DNA from: Excoecaria cochinchinensis
Taxonomy: Eukaryota > Streptophyta > Magnoliopsida > Malpighiales > Euphorbiaceae
Direction: 5' to 3'
DNA length: 64,000 bases
NCBI GenBank assembly: GCA_947683425.1
Contig: CANTUQ010000101.1
Span: forward strand, 28,357,001 to 28,421,000
Shown here in pieces: positions 35,730 through 48,512 of the stretch. Position 1 is the stretch's first letter. Every line of letters begins with the position of its first letter. The notes under the pieces are model-generated. The model was not told where the DNA came from, did no database searches, and was given only the letters and a program-made list of their open reading frames with translations. The position numbers and the translations under genes were made by a program.

Positions 35730-37551
35730 ATGGCAACACAAGGGCAGGCGCTGATGGACCCTGCCGTACTCGATGACATAATCAAACGGCTCACGGAGGT
35801 CCGATCAGCGAGACCCGGCAAACAGGTGCAGCTATCGGAGGCGGAGATCAGGCAGCTCTGTGTAGCTTCTCGAGAAATCTTCATGCAACAGCCTAATTTG
35901 CTCGAGCTTGAAGCCCCCATTAAGATTTGTGGTACGCCTTATGCTTAAAGACACGAACTTTTTTACCCATTTGCTGGTTTTCTCTGTGTCTGGGTTTGAG
36001 AGTTTTGTAGGATTTTCTTAACGGTTCCTTTTATGCAAAGATAATCGGTTCAAGATAATGTATGTGGAAAGGGGCTTGGAGGTGGTACAAGGGAGAAGCC
36101 CTTTATGTGTTTGTTTTATTGACTTGCATTGCACATTTCTGCAGAATGTGTATATTTCAAGGATTAGGATTTGTTTTTTCTATTATACCGTAACTTAATT
36201 GGACTTTTTGATATACTGTTTCATTGCTCAAAAAGTAGGGGAAGAAAATTGAACTTGGAGTGGATACTATTGGGAACGCAATATTCACAACAAGTGAAGC
36301 GGATTAAGTGGGTTGGCATTTTGCTATTATATAGCATTACATGAACTTATGGAACCTGTTGCTGCAAAACTTTTAGTGTTCTGGTTGCTTTTGAAAGTTC
36401 AATATAATTCATTTTCTTTTGTGAAGTCCATCATCTTGGGTATTCTAGGATTTCATTCAATGGATTGACATTCTAAATAATCAAACACGGTTTTAAACTA
36501 TGGACTAAGTTATTAGTTTAAGCTTGGTAGCTTAGGTTGAAGGACCTTACCATGTAAATATATTTGAATTCTGTGGAGTAACTGCCTCAATATGTTCTCT
36601 CTGACCTCATAAAGTTGGCATTCGAAACCAGGCAACATATTTGCATTCTATGTAGTGTCGGCCTCAATATGTTCTCTCTGACTCATTAGGTTGCATTTTG
36701 TTTGTATTTCAGGTGACATTCATGGTCAATATAGTGATTTATTAAGGCTGTTCGAATATGGAGGTTTTCCTCCAGAAGCCAATTATTTGTTTTTAGGGGA
36801 TTATGTTGATCGGGGCAAGCAGAGTTTGGAAACTATATGTCTTTTGCTTGCTTATAAGATTAAATATCCAGAAAACTTTTTTCTTTTGAGAGGGAACCAT
36901 GAATGTGCTTCTATAAATCGGATATATGGATTTTATGATGAATGTAAGCGGCGGTTTAATGTTAGGCTCTGGAAATCCTTTACTGACTGTTTCAACTGCC
37001 TTCCGGTCGCGGCTCTTATAGATGACAAAATTTTGTGCATGCATGGTGGTCTTTCACCAGATTTAACAAATTTGGATCAAATTAGAAGTTTAACACGTCC
37101 AACTGCCGTTCCAGATACTGGTTTACTTTGTGATTTGCTCTGGTCAGATCCTGGTAGAGATGTTAAGGGATGGGGAATGAATGACAGAGGAGTTTCATAT
37201 ACATTTGGCCCTGATAAGGTGTCAGAATTCCTAACAAAGCATGATTTGGACCTTGTCTGTCGTGCTCATCAGGTTATTTTCTAAAGCTGTGCTCCTTTCT
37301 ATGTACTAATTCATTTTTCACATGGTGGACACTGACTTCTTTTCCTCTGTCTGTTGGTCTAGGTTGTGGAGGATGGTTATGAATTTTTTGCTGAGAGGCA
37401 ACTTGTCACTATCTTTTCTGCTCCCAATTATTGTGGTGAATTTGATAATGCTGGTGCAATGATGAGTGTAGATGACAATCTGATGTGCTCCTTTCAGATT
37501 TTAAAGCCTGCTGAGAAAAAAGCTAAATATATGATGCCAAACAAAATGTGA
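35730..37551 (+). CDS. Serine/threonine protein phosphatase PP1 catalytic subunit (TOPP family)
   Basis: Three exons, 35730-35931, 36713-37272 and 37363-37551, make 951 nt, 316 residues, the usual length for plant type-one phosphatases. All metallophosphatase signatures are present: GDIHGQ (68-73), GDYVDRG (96-102), RGNHE (127-131), then HGGLSPDL, the catalytic His of CRAHQVVEDGYEFF and SAPNYCGEFDNAGAMM near the C terminus. It removes phosphate from Ser/Thr in nucleus and cytosol, with target choice set by RVxF-type partner subunits. The leader at 35480-35729 is pyrimidine-rich, and CATATATAAAC at 35446-35456 may be the TATA box. Introns are GT-AG and keep phase. It looks functional; the exact TOPP number cannot be assigned by eye. 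Confidence 0.96.
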
Positions 37552-39401
37552 TGAGTGTTTCATGAATGATCCCTAGTCACACTGAGGTTAGCTGGATAAA
37601 TTGCTTTCTTGTTGTGCTGTCTAAAAGTTGTTGATGGTTTGGCTTCTAGTTTGTGACATATTCTTGCCGTGATATCAGGCCTGGTTTAATGATCTTGTTC
37701 AAATATGTACTGTTTTACTCTTTTGGTTGCGGCCAGAAGGGGTGAGCTGTTGTGCGATGGAATGGGAGATTTTGGGACTGATAAATTTGTTGATTTCCCT
37801 CAAATGTTTGTAGAATTGATTTCATGTATACAACACTAATAGTATTCTCTGTGTTTATGAAGCAATTAAGAACCCAGAACTTTACTTAGGTTTTCCTAGC
37901 ATATAGTAGAAGTTATATTATGTGGATTTTCATGGCTACTAGATTTTTTAAGCATATGGTAGTAGTTCGATTTTGTGGATTTTCATGGCTACTAAATTTT
38001 TTAAGCATATGCTTTCATATCTTCAACAAGGTTTTTCCTAATCGAGTCGAAAGCATCAATTTTGTTCCTTGGATCAAGATTTTATGCGTCTACACAAGTC
38101 TTGGGGTGTGTTTTTATACTTGCATTTACCAAGAATTCTCATTAGGTTATTTTTGGAGATAAGCTTTAACCTATTCTTTGCATTGCAATGAATTTTATGA
38201 CTCTTGCTGGGCCACTGACCAATTGCTGTCATGAGATAAGTTTGGCTTCTCATAAAATTTAACATAAAAATGCTGTAAGAAATGGGTTTGTGGGCAGCAT
38301 TCCTCCTCTAATACATTGTGCACAAAATATTAGCTGGTGAAGAGTTGAATTTGGGTAGATAATTGCAAGTCACACCATCTGCATAGAAAGGGTAATGAGA
38401 GTTTTATGAGAAATGCCCTAGGTGTAAGTTTTTACTGAGGCTCTTCTCAAGATAGTGGTCAGGTCTCCTGAGTGATTTGAAGATCATTTCCGTGGTCAGC
38501 GATATGTGATGGTGGCAAAGAGAGCATCAGTGAATGGTGGAATCTTAGAGTGAATGCTGTGATGTGTCCTATCATTGAAGAGCATCTCTTCCCACACACC
38601 CGATGGGGGCTATGTTTGTTGTCAATGTTAAAGTTCATGATCCCTAGCTTAGCCTTTCCATATGCCGTCTTCATATGTGTAAAATATATGATATTCAACT
38701 GGTTTACCTTGAAAGTAGTAGTCATTATTCATCACTCTGCTGGTATTTACTTGTAAACTTGTTATGCAATTCTGTCTGTTTCGCCTTATTCTAGCAACTT
38801 TTGCAGGGGAAGTGTCTGAAACTGAAGATTACCTATTGTGGATCTTCTAAGAGAAAGCATGGGTTGCTTTTGTTATGCTTAATTTACTTATTGACGGGTA
38901 AGAATTTTAGAAACACAATATGGAGGCTGATGCTGTGTGCCCTATCAAAGGCTAGACATCTTCTTTTTTCTTTTTCCTTTTTTTTTTTCTAATTTCTAAA
39001 ATATGTGGTGTACATAATTTGGACATGGTAATTAAATGTATTTTTGGGTCTGGATTTACCACCCTAATCAGCTTTTCATTTTCATGACAGACGGAAGTGC
39101 TTGTATTGCCTTTTGGGCACATTCTTATGATAAGAAGCTGCTTTAATTTTATATTTTTCGCAATTTTATATCATATTATAGTTTTATAATGTATACAGGA
39201 GAATTGGATCGGTATTAAAATTAATAAATTATAGTCATAATAAGACATGTACACCATCTATCAGCATTCTAAGACGAATAATTTCATATTATTACTGAAA
39301 GCATCAAGGAAAATAATTACAAATCTTGACCTTACACTACTACTTTCGTAGCCCTGTTTTTTGAAGGACTACAATAATTAAGGTAAATATACGTACTAGT
39401 C
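37552..39401. other. Region between the phosphatase and terpene synthase genes
   Basis: 37552 to about 37860 is the presumed 3' untranslated region of the phosphatase gene. A 40-bp direct repeat (TGTGGATTTTCATGGCTACT then ATTTTTTAAGCATATG) occurs twice at about 37921 and 37976. Opposed open segments at 38459-38756 resemble no family. The 39200-39401 part is the presumed 3' end of the terpene synthase transcript. Confidence 0.4.
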
Positions 39402-42062
39402 TTAAATTGGGATTGATTTATGAGTACGAGGCAGTGAAACAGGTTCAATTATAAGTGACGAAACTCTTTTCTGGGCTGTGGAATCTGGAGATCCATAGCT
39501 ATCTCCACGCTCGTAAGTGCATTGAGCAATTCTACCGAGATTGAATGCTATCTCAATGAATGATCTTGCAAAAGGACTCTCGCCAACTTTATATTCATTC
39601 AACTTTTTCCATGCTTTCTCTATCATATCGTTTATATCTCTACGTGCTTCCTCTTCAGAAACTCCATTATCTTGCATGTAGCACGCCACTGAATTTGTTA
39701 TCTCATCCTGAAAAATCACAAATTGTTAATGAATAATATTAGATTTCAGTAATCAATGAAACATGATGAAATTAACCTATTAAATTATTATAACATTAAT
39801 TAAGTAGCAAACTGTGAATACCGATGAAGTGGCCAAATCATTGTGAAGTCGAAAAATAATGGATGCCCATCGCAAGATTTCATGGTAATTTATCAAGGAA
39901 TCAGTTGCTTGCTGGGAGTAGTTCTGATTCACCATAAAATAGGCATGGGTAAGCAATAAACATCCTGATACTGATACCCATCCGTTTTCGATATATTCAT
40001 TAAATGAAGGTGTGCATTTGTTGTGGCTCCATTTTGCTTCTTGCAAGAATGCTTTGCACATATCTGCCCACTGAAATAATTCATTTTCCAATCAGTAAAT
40101 TTGCAATATATATCAAATATTGAAAAAAGGCGTTATGCGTTTTAAGCCCTTGTATTAATGTTGAAAGTGTTTAAAAGTAGTGAACTAGATTACTTTTAAG
40201 TGCTTATCTTTGTCAAGTGTACATGTAGAAGAAAACATACCGCCGTGATTAGATAAGGAAGGACATATTGTCCCTGTTGTTTCAATGTCTCGTAAGCTAT
40301 CTCGTTGACGGTGTTATACAGAGATAGGAAAGAAATCTTCATGTAGTCTGGCATATCTTTGACAGCATTGACGTCCCATCTGATCAAAATAATATTTATA
40401 TACACGTTATTGAAAAAAAAAAAAGAAGAATGTTTGTGCATAAATATGACAGACGGTGAATAATACAGACCTCTCAACAGCTTGTGTAAATAGCTCCAAT
40501 TCATCCAAAGTACCATAAACATCATACACATCATCAATGGTGGTGATGAATGAGACAACTTTCGTTAGCACTTTACGACATGAACTAAAATGAGGTTCAA
40601 ACATCATTCCAACTGTCCAAAAGAAGCTTTCCATCAATCTGTCTCTACTGAAACTCAATTTGTTTGTTACTCCCAAATTGTTCCACCACCTAGTTAATTG
40701 CAAACATAATTTAGAATTCGAAGCATTAATTTAAAATCAATTAAAAATAATAAGCTTAAGGTCATTTTGTGCCATCGAATTTTTCGAAACTGTTATTTTT
40801 GTGGTTGTTAAATTGAGAGAAAATGTTCCCGTCTCGTGCGGCAACTATTTACATGATGTCAAGCTTCCTCCACTGTATCAATTAAATATTTAAAAAAAAA
40901 AAAAATACCTGGACATGTCTTTAAGGTCTCTCTGGAGTACAGATTGGAGCATATTGAAATGAAGCTGTGCTAGTTCAAGTAGGAAATGATTTGCATCTTT
41001 TCTTTGACTGTATGCTTCAATATGCCATCTTGCTTCTAACATAACCATTCTTCTACACAATGGAAGCTCAATGGCATGCCTAACACTTTCCATGATTTTC
41101 AGCTTTGAATTTCTCTTTATTAGATCATTCAGAAGTATTTTTGTCTGTGCCATTGTCATTTCTAGAAGATCTTCTCCTTCTATGCCCATATAGGAAGCTT
41201 CATACAAACTCAATATTCCCTTAACATCTTCTTTGAAGCATCCCAATATCTCACCCTTCTGGTCCATGAAATCCTTAAACACATCTGCCCAATAATTCAA
41301 CAAATTATTTAACCCTATTTTCTTATATTTGTGTAAAAAAAATGCACGTTAATTTCCAATTTTCACATAAATTTTCAGTCACTTTTTAATTTAAATTCCC
41401 AAACTAAAAAAAAAAAAAAAAGATTAGGTGAAATTTTTTCACAGAAAAATAAGAAATTATCAACTATAGAAAAATTGATATATATGATAAATGACGAAAT
41501 GAGTATATAAAAGTACCTTGAGAGACATGATAACCGTGTTGTCTGAGAAGTCTAAAGAGAAGAGAAACAGCATGAAGTGATTTGGTAGGTATTATATTGG
41601 AGGATGATAATCCAACAAATCTCTCGACTGAATTCTTTATTTCCTCCTCGAAAACATATCCCAACCCTAACTTTTGGATGTCATCTATCAATTCAAGTTT
41701 CTTTGACATTTCCCCACTTTCATTGTTAATCAAACTTCTCACTTCCTCCTCTAGCTTCCCTGCTTTATCTTTGTACAATTCATCCTGCAAATTAGTATGT
41801 AATTAATTTTAATATTTTATAAATTAAAATGAGAGATGATTCGGTACATCAAATATATAGCGAATAAGTTAAAAATAAATGATTGAATAAAAAATATAAT
41901 GATATTATTTTTTATTCAATAATTCATATTTACTAACAAAACATACACATGATACGGTAAATACGTACCCAATGAAAATGAGAAAAAAATTAAAAATAAA
42001 AGGCATAAAATATTATATATGTACTCACGGCATAGTTACTGTTTAAAGACTGCAAGAAATTG

Positions 42063-44386
42063 GGGGTTTTTTTTAAAAGGGGGTTTAATTATAAAATATT
42101 TGGAGAAAGGGGGCTACAGTAAACATTATTGGGAAAAAGGGGTGTCAGAAACCGGCAGAGGCAATGCCGGTATCCAACATGTGGGGCCCCCTGGTTGGAC
42201 CGGCTGATCATGTCAGAAACCGGCATAGATGGTGCCGGTTTCTGTGCAAAAGTACATGTCAGAAACCGGCACCACCAGTGCCGGTTTCTGGCATCTGGGA
42301 CAGCCACCTGGAAATTGTCGGAAACCGGCATATGTGTGCCGGTTTTTGAAGAAAAAATTCATCTTCCGACAGAATTTCATTTATATTTTGGCACACTTCA
42401 TCTTCTCTTTATTTCATACTGGTTTCACTTGTTTCATCTTCTCTTTTCTTTCTAATATTTTCATACGAGTTTCACTTGTTTGTTTATTCCATTTTGTTGT
42501 TTGTAAATGTTTGAGTTTATTTCATTTACAAAGGATTTAGTCAAGAATAAATTATAGGCAGGAGAATTATCTTTGAAGGTAATACTATGGTCATATAATT
42601 TTTTATTTTATTCAAAAAAAAATTATATTTATATTAATTTGATTTTAACATTTAACATGCAGGTACAAATATTTTGAAAAGGTATCAATTCCATCATTAA
42701 AGGTAAGTTATTATCTGTGTAGTATAAAAAATAGTATGAATTAAAGTAAATTACTTGTAGGATAAAATTAAAGAAATATTGAAAATATCTAGTTTTTACA
42801 AGAAAATAAAGTTGTGTTAATATGAAATCATATTTTGTAACAGATACATTATTGAAGTTGAAATTAAGTTTTTCATTTAAAACTGAATATGACAATAATA
42901 TTTATGATATGTGTACATGTAATGTAGGAAAAAAATGTCGGTTCCTGTGACTTTTATAATTCACACCGGAGGACAGTCAACGTTCGGTATATCTGGCTTT
43001 AATTATGACGCTTCAAGTCCTTCAGCTAGATCTAGAAGATTGAAAATTAGAAACAAGCCGACTTTTGCCGAGCTTGTTCATAAAATATCGGTTAAATTGG
43101 ATTTGGGTGCAGCGGTTAGGATCTGTAGGGTGATATATAAGTGTCCAGTTTGCAACCAGGGGTCAATTTGCTGGGCGATGATGGATATAGTGGATGATGA
43201 TGATGTTGATCAAATTTATGAGAATTTTAATATATTTCCTGGATACACGATTGTGGAGTTAATCACTGTAACAGAAGAAATTATAATTGAAAATCGAGAA
43301 AATGTCTTGAATACTATAAATCAGTTTGCTAATGCTGGAGACTTAGGGTCTATACCGACTGGAGAAGAAGAGAACGAGTTTGGAGGTAGTTCGCGACATC
43401 AGTATGGGGCATCAGATCGATGCCTTCCTTGCAATGATAACAACTCCCCATTGATAGGACCAGGGTTTATTTGTGCAGCTCCTAAATGATATGCATCCAT
43501 GACCAAACTTGCATTTAAAAAAAAAAACAAATTAACCATTAACAAATATATATGTTGAATAATTTCATTTAAATATTTTCTTTCTCTATAGGTTATACAT
43601 CTAAGCTAATAAATTATATTTAATAACTATACATTTTTTCGATTACTATAATAAATTTGAAAATTAATCATTGCATACAACATTAAATTATTTACTTGCT
43701 AATAATCATTTTATTTTCGAATCAAAGACAATTCAAATTGTGCTATAATTACATCCATTCAAATGAATTAAACATAATTCTTAAAACATTTAAAGTAGTA
43801 TTATCTTACCTTTAAAGTGGGCAATAGACAATGTTCGAATTTTTTAAGACCTAAAAATAATATACAATCATATAATTAATATTAATATCAATAACAACAT
43901 TATAAATTTTTTTTACTAAAATTAAATATTACAACAAATAATAATAACTTACCAATTATATAAGCTTTGAAACGGAAAATGTTGGATGCAAAGTTAACTC
44001 AAACAGATTCAGAGAGAAACAAATACAGAGACAATGGATGGAGAGCAAGCAAAAAAACTAAATGAAAGCAAAGTGAAAGAAAAGGGTAAATGAAGAAGAA
44101 GCACAGGGTAAGTGAAAGAAAAGGGTAAGTCTCCGCCAAAATTATTTCAAATTACTGCAGCCCCCTGCAGCTTCACGTGAAGCTGCAGGGGGCTGCAGCT
44201 TTGCCGGATACCGGCACATGCAGTGCCGGTATATGGCACACCACCCGGGTACACCGGGTGGCCCACACCTGTCGGAAACCGGCCACTGTAGTGCCGGTTT
44301 CCGACACCCCAAAACCCCATTTATATTTCCTGTAGCCCCACTTCATTAAATTTTTTTGGATTCCACCCCGATTTCAAAAAAACCCC
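42063..44386 (+). mobile_element. MULE inserted in the terpene synthase gene, 9-bp target duplication
   Basis: 2324 bp, starting GGGGTTTTTTTT and ending AAAAAAACCCC, flanked by perfect 9-bp AAGAAATTG at 42054-42062 and 44387-44395. The terminal zones match each other inverted: GGGGCTACAGG/CCTGTAGCCCC-type blocks, then GGGGTGTCAGAAACCGGC at the left and GCCGGTTTCCGACACCCC at the right. The left end has four consecutive GC-rich hairpins (about 42147-42349) of the form ACCGGCA...TGCCGGT. The right end has three (44160-44300), including GCAGCTTCACGTGAAGCTGC. One short gene is inside. It is a deletion derivative of the MULE at 54066-59273. Confidence 0.93.
42935..43489 (+). CDS. Truncated MULE transposase N-terminal region
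   Basis: 184 codons starting MSVPVTFIIHTGGQSTFGIS. Residues 1 to about 150 match the start of the larger MULE gene at 58460 (MSIPRTFIIHTGGQWTFGIS), including KPTFAELVHKISVKLDL, a CxxC-containing IYKCPVCNQGSICW, and an acidic DDDDVDQIYENFNIF. The last 30 or so residues (from SRHQYGASDR) are unrelated to that gene and end at TGA/TAG after an internal deletion joint. No DDE catalytic domain or SWIM finger is present, so it cannot be a working transposase; it could at most bind DNA or partner proteins. The frame is still open, which fits a recent insertion. Confidence 0.75.
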   Translation: MSVPVTFIIHTGGQSTFGISGFNYDASSPSARSRRLKIRNKPTFAELVHKISVKLDLGAAVRICRVIYKCPVCNQGSICWAMMDIVDDDDVDQIYENFNIFPGYTIVELITVTEEIIIENRENVLNTINQFANAGDLGSIPTGEEENEFGGSSRHQYGASDRCLPCNDNNSPLIGPGFICAAPK

Positions 44387-44592
44387 AAGAAATTGTAGCT
44401 CCAGGTGGTGGGTTGGTAATTGGCAGAGCGTCTTTCACATGGAGAATTATGAGAATTTTGGGGTTTGATTGAGCAATTTATCTGCTTATTATTATACTTA
44501 GGACTGTAAAATGAACTTTTCCGAGGAATAATACAGACATTAGGGTTCATGGGATAAAGAAAAGAAGGCAACTTAAGAGATTCAATTGCCAT

Positions 44593-46095
44593 AATTTTTT
44601 TTCTCTAAGAAACTTAGTGACTCAAGAAATAATTAATACAGGATTTTTTTTGCAACTTTGTATGATTTGCTAGTGTTAATGGAGCTAATATATATATATA
44701 TATAGTACTCCATTTACTAATTAATATCTAATTCTTTTTTCTTTTTAATTAAAGATTTGGATAGAGTTGTTTGGTAATAATTTAATGCAAATTGAGGAAG
44801 GTTTCTCCTTAATTAATAAACTTTTGATCAGGTTAAACACGAGCTAAAATTAGCGTGAACTTAATTAAGCTTGTAACAAAGAAAAAAATATTAATCAGTG
44901 CATGAGCTGTAAGCTAATTTGTGGTTAATGATGTAATCAATCAGATAAACATATGACATCATTTTAGTTAAAATCTTTTTTTAATTTTCTTCTCTGACTG
45001 AGGAACGTTAATCACCGTGTTCATATCTTTAATTTATAGTATTATGAAAATCGTCAAGTCTAGATAATGCTTCTTAATTTATAGTTACATGATCAGAATT
45101 GTTTCAGTCATATGAAAAACAACATTAGAATCTACAAAGCAATTGTTAGACTAAGAATATAGAGCTGTTGAAGAAAATGGAGTTGTGGTCCTAACCTAAT
45201 TTTATTGATATGGAAATTTTCCAAATCATTATAAAAGAGTAATGTTAACACAATCTCTCTTTACTTAAAACTGAATACATATAGAAAATTTAGAATGTAA
45301 AATTTAATTAAAGGGTTAATAGATATTTTGATTAGCTCAATATAAAATGATTTATGATTGTGATATCATGTTAAAAAAAACAGATCCTCACTCAATTCAA
45401 AAAATTAATTTCTAAAGTGATAATTGTATAAGGTATTATATAGAGTATTTTTATAACTAGCTGTTGAGATACTTAATTAACACAAATAAATAAATTTCAA
45501 AATTTTAACTCTTTTTTGTTTTCGTTATTTATATAGTTCACTAAAACTGTAAATATCACCAAAAAAAATATTAAAAATAATTTTTTTTTGGCATTTTTAA
45601 TTGAATACCCCTACTAAGTTAAATCCTAATGGTTCATTAATGCATTTTTTTGATTGATAAGTCAGTAATAAAATATAATGTAAAAAAATAATTTTAATAA
45701 TTTATACAAGACATTCCATCATCATTTGATCCGCAAAAAAAATTAGACAGATATCTTAATTTTTACTCATTTAACTTACAAGTAAGCGTAAGATCTCAAT
45801 TTAAATTCTAGTTGGCACACTTGAAATTGAAAAAGAATACTTACATCAATTTCTAGATCTGAATAAATTATATTCACTTGGAGACTTTGTTGTTATATCT
45901 AAAGGGTTAACCCCGTTAATAAAACTATAAAATTCAGTTGTTCTATAAAATATCATCTAACATTGATCAAAAAAGAAAATCCCACGTCGGACAAATTAAT
46001 GTGTGCTGAGTTGTAGCCTTAAGGGAGCTCATCCAAGATATATATCCACACACACTCCCATTTCTTTCTTTCTATTTTGACTTGTTGACTTCGTA
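44593..46095. other. Terpene synthase upstream region and AT-rich DNA
   Basis: No gene is seen. The promoter of the terpene synthase should lie at 44593 to about 45200; a TA run at 44688-44703 could supply its TATA box. 45961-46050 contains TCCCACGTCGG followed by GATATATATCC but no recognisable RNA gene after it. Confidence 0.4.
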
Positions 46096-46579
46096 CACTA
46101 CAAGAAAATACTGATTTCTCGACAGAAATTACCCACCGAAATTACTTAGACGTAAGGAAACTCTTTCGACGGAAAAATTTTCTTCGGCATATTAGGCGTA
46201 GGGAAACTCTTCCGACGAAAAAATTTCTGTCGGAAAATTTCCCTACGGAAATTCAATTTTCGTCGAAAATTTACTGACGAAATGCGGTCCTCCGTCGGGA
46301 AATTTTACTGACGAAAGACCGCATAGGACCGCATTCCGTCGGGAAATTCCCGACGAAGAATCCTATTCCGTCGGGAAATTGAAGAAAATTTAAAAATTAA
46401 ATTTTTTATTTTTTTTATGCACATATAACCTGTAAAATTAATTGCAAAATAATGAAAAAATGAAGATAATATGTAAATTTTAATATCCAATAATAGTCGA
46501 ATTTAATAATTGTGCTAATTATAAAGTTAGTAATTATTTAATAATATAATATCCATATATATCTAATACAAAATCATAA

Positions 46580-48374
46580 CTAAGCTAATGGCGGTGGCGG
46601 CGGCTGAGAAGTACGATCAGACTGCTGCGATGACGAGGCGACCATGCCCTTCAAATTTGCCATCTCATTGTGTAGCTCAGATATGAAGTCGAGAGATTGT
46701 CGCCATCGAGCCTCTGAGTCTTGCCACCGAGCTTCTGAGTCTTGCCATCGAGTCTGTGACTGTTGCAATTCAGATCTCAGCTCACTTACAGTATTCCGAA
46801 GTTCAAATACTTCCCTGGATGCAGACCGTCTATTAGATGCGGTAGTACTTGAACTTGAGGAATGCGAGTAACAGGATTTGGCCAAAGAACCTAAGCTAAA
46901 TACCCGTCCTCGCTGGTCTCTACCACCAGCCACTTCATAATAGATCTGATTCGCATCAACATAATCAAAAGTTTGTGAGCGTTGCTGAATTGCATCTTGA
47001 ACTTGTTCCTATCGTAGGACAAATGTTTTACAATAAGTAACGATTAATAATAACTAATATTTAAAATTTGTAAAATATAGTAATTTGGACATACATGTAA
47101 AACCCTTGACCGAGAATTGACGAACGTTTGACTATCATGCTTGTTGGTGTGGGTGTGGGTGTGTAAAAATACCTCAGCGTGGATAGCCGGTCTACCCATC
47201 GATGCTCCCTGCAAACATAAAAAGAATTAAAGGCGAACTATAATTTATTAAGTATTCGTACAAGTTTTTACTAAAATTTTGGCAGAGTTTTCCCTATATT
47301 TGGAGCGTACCTCCTGTATACAAAGACAGAAAAGCACTTCAAATTTCGAGACTATGCTACCATCCAACATTCAACAACAATGCAAACTCCTCACACAAGT
47401 AATATTCCCATCCTCCTCTATGGTAATGAGATAAATTTTAGACATCCTAACCATTAATTACAGTGGTAACAGTAATATTTTGTAATACTTACAAGTCTAT
47501 CTGCATATTCCCGATAGGACATCGATCCTCCAGTATGCAAGCATGAACTGAGTCCCTCAGGTCCTCCCCGTCTGTTACTAGAATTCCGCTCTGAAATGGA
47601 AATGGCTTCAGGCGTCATCTAATACTGTTTCCAATGTGCCCATAAATCTTCAATCATATAGCGAGGTCGGACACCACCATTTTTTAACAAGCACACTTAA
47701 TCTCTGTAACGTGCCCGCGCACAAGTCTCACACACAGAATACATGATATCGTCAAACGTCGAGTCCCAATAACATTTTTTCTTATGAGATAGACAGAACA
47801 AAAAACAAAATATAAGCAAGTGTAAAATATAATTTGTTATGTAATAAAATTTATCATAAATTTTTTACCTTGAATTCTTCGAAATAAAAATTTTTTGTTT
47901 CCCGTGACACATTCTTCCAGACAAACCCATCATATTCAATTTTATTTTTGAAAGAGGTTGTCATTATGCGTGAGCACTTTCTTGAAGGATTCAATCTAAG
48001 ATACAACAATGTGAATAACATTAGTACAAGTAATAACTGTCATTGAAATCATAATGAAGTGAAATATTAATCACTTACTCCTCAGCTGTGATGTTGATGT
48101 ACATTCTTCCATCAACTCCAATTGAGCCAGGCCTAGGCTCTTCCGCTTGTTCTGTTCCTGACACCTGAGTTGGCATAGATTCAGGGTGTGCCATAGGAGT
48201 GGAATCAGTGGAAGGAATGGTAGATGGTGTAACAGTTGGAATGGTCGGTGATGCGGCAGCCTGAGTGCTGGCATTGAGCCCATGCGATGGGGATCCTTCA
48301 TCACCAGTACTGTCAATACCATCATGCAACCTGAGACGTGGAGGAATCCCTATACTCTTCTTTCGCTTAAACAT
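46580..48374 (-). pseudogene. CACTA TNP1/Transposase_24-like second gene, degraded
   Basis: Exon-like blocks on the minus strand run from MFKRKKSIGIPPRLRLHD at 48374 with a Thr/Pro/Ser-rich part. A CSRIMTTSFKNKIEYDGFVW block (about 47870-48000) and CYWDSTFDDIMYSVCETC...CLHTGGSMSYREYADRL (about 47505-47790) follow. Next is GASMGRPAIHAEVFLHTHTH (about 47160-47215), then a final block 46580-46960 with a Ser-rich part, a WQDSEAR repeat and a coiled coil ending PPPPPLA. A stop at about 47700 (after ARARYRD) breaks it. TNP1-type proteins bind the subterminal repeats and assist excision. Confidence 0.75.
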
Positions 48375-48512
48375 TTTTCAACCTGACATTATAAGGAAAA
48401 TGCATATTGTCAAATAATAGAAAATAATTACATTGTAATAAGCATATTAAATTAAAAACCAAGTTAGTGTAATATTAATTGTTCTCACATGATAAGCAAG
48501 TAGGTAAACAAA

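Larger units (their letters stand above)
39402..44592 (-). pseudogene. TPS-b monoterpene synthase-like gene, split in exon 1 by a MULE
   Basis: Seven exons with canonical borders: exon 1 44387-44592 plus 42029-42053 (interrupted), then 41517-41784, 40909-41284, 40471-40689, 40241-40379, 39822-40070 and 39402-39707. With the insertion left out they give 1788 nt, 595 residues, open throughout, the normal size of a plastid monoterpene synthase. The N terminus is Ser/Asn-rich, transit-peptide-like, followed by RRx8W (54-64), RDR (307-309), the Mg-binding DDVYD (344-348) and an NSE/DTE motif, NDLATSSDE (488-496). Such enzymes ionise geranyl diphosphate and cyclise it. As it stands translation runs four codons into the element and stops, so the allele should be null unless the insert is spliced out. 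The product is unknown. Confidence 0.93.

Noticed and set aside
38459..38756. Overlapping open frames on both strands 3' of the phosphatase gene
   Set aside because: Neither frame shows a motif, splice pattern or family resemblance; length is within chance.
42147..42349. miRNA precursors formed by the MULE hairpins
   Set aside because: Stems are about 10-12 bp, too short for plant miRNA precursors; they may still give siRNAs as part of the larger inverted ends.
45982..46045. TCCCACGTCGG followed by a TATA-like run, as in plant snRNA promoters
   Set aside because: The spacing is too large for the known upstream sequence element/TATA arrangement and no snRNA sequence follows.
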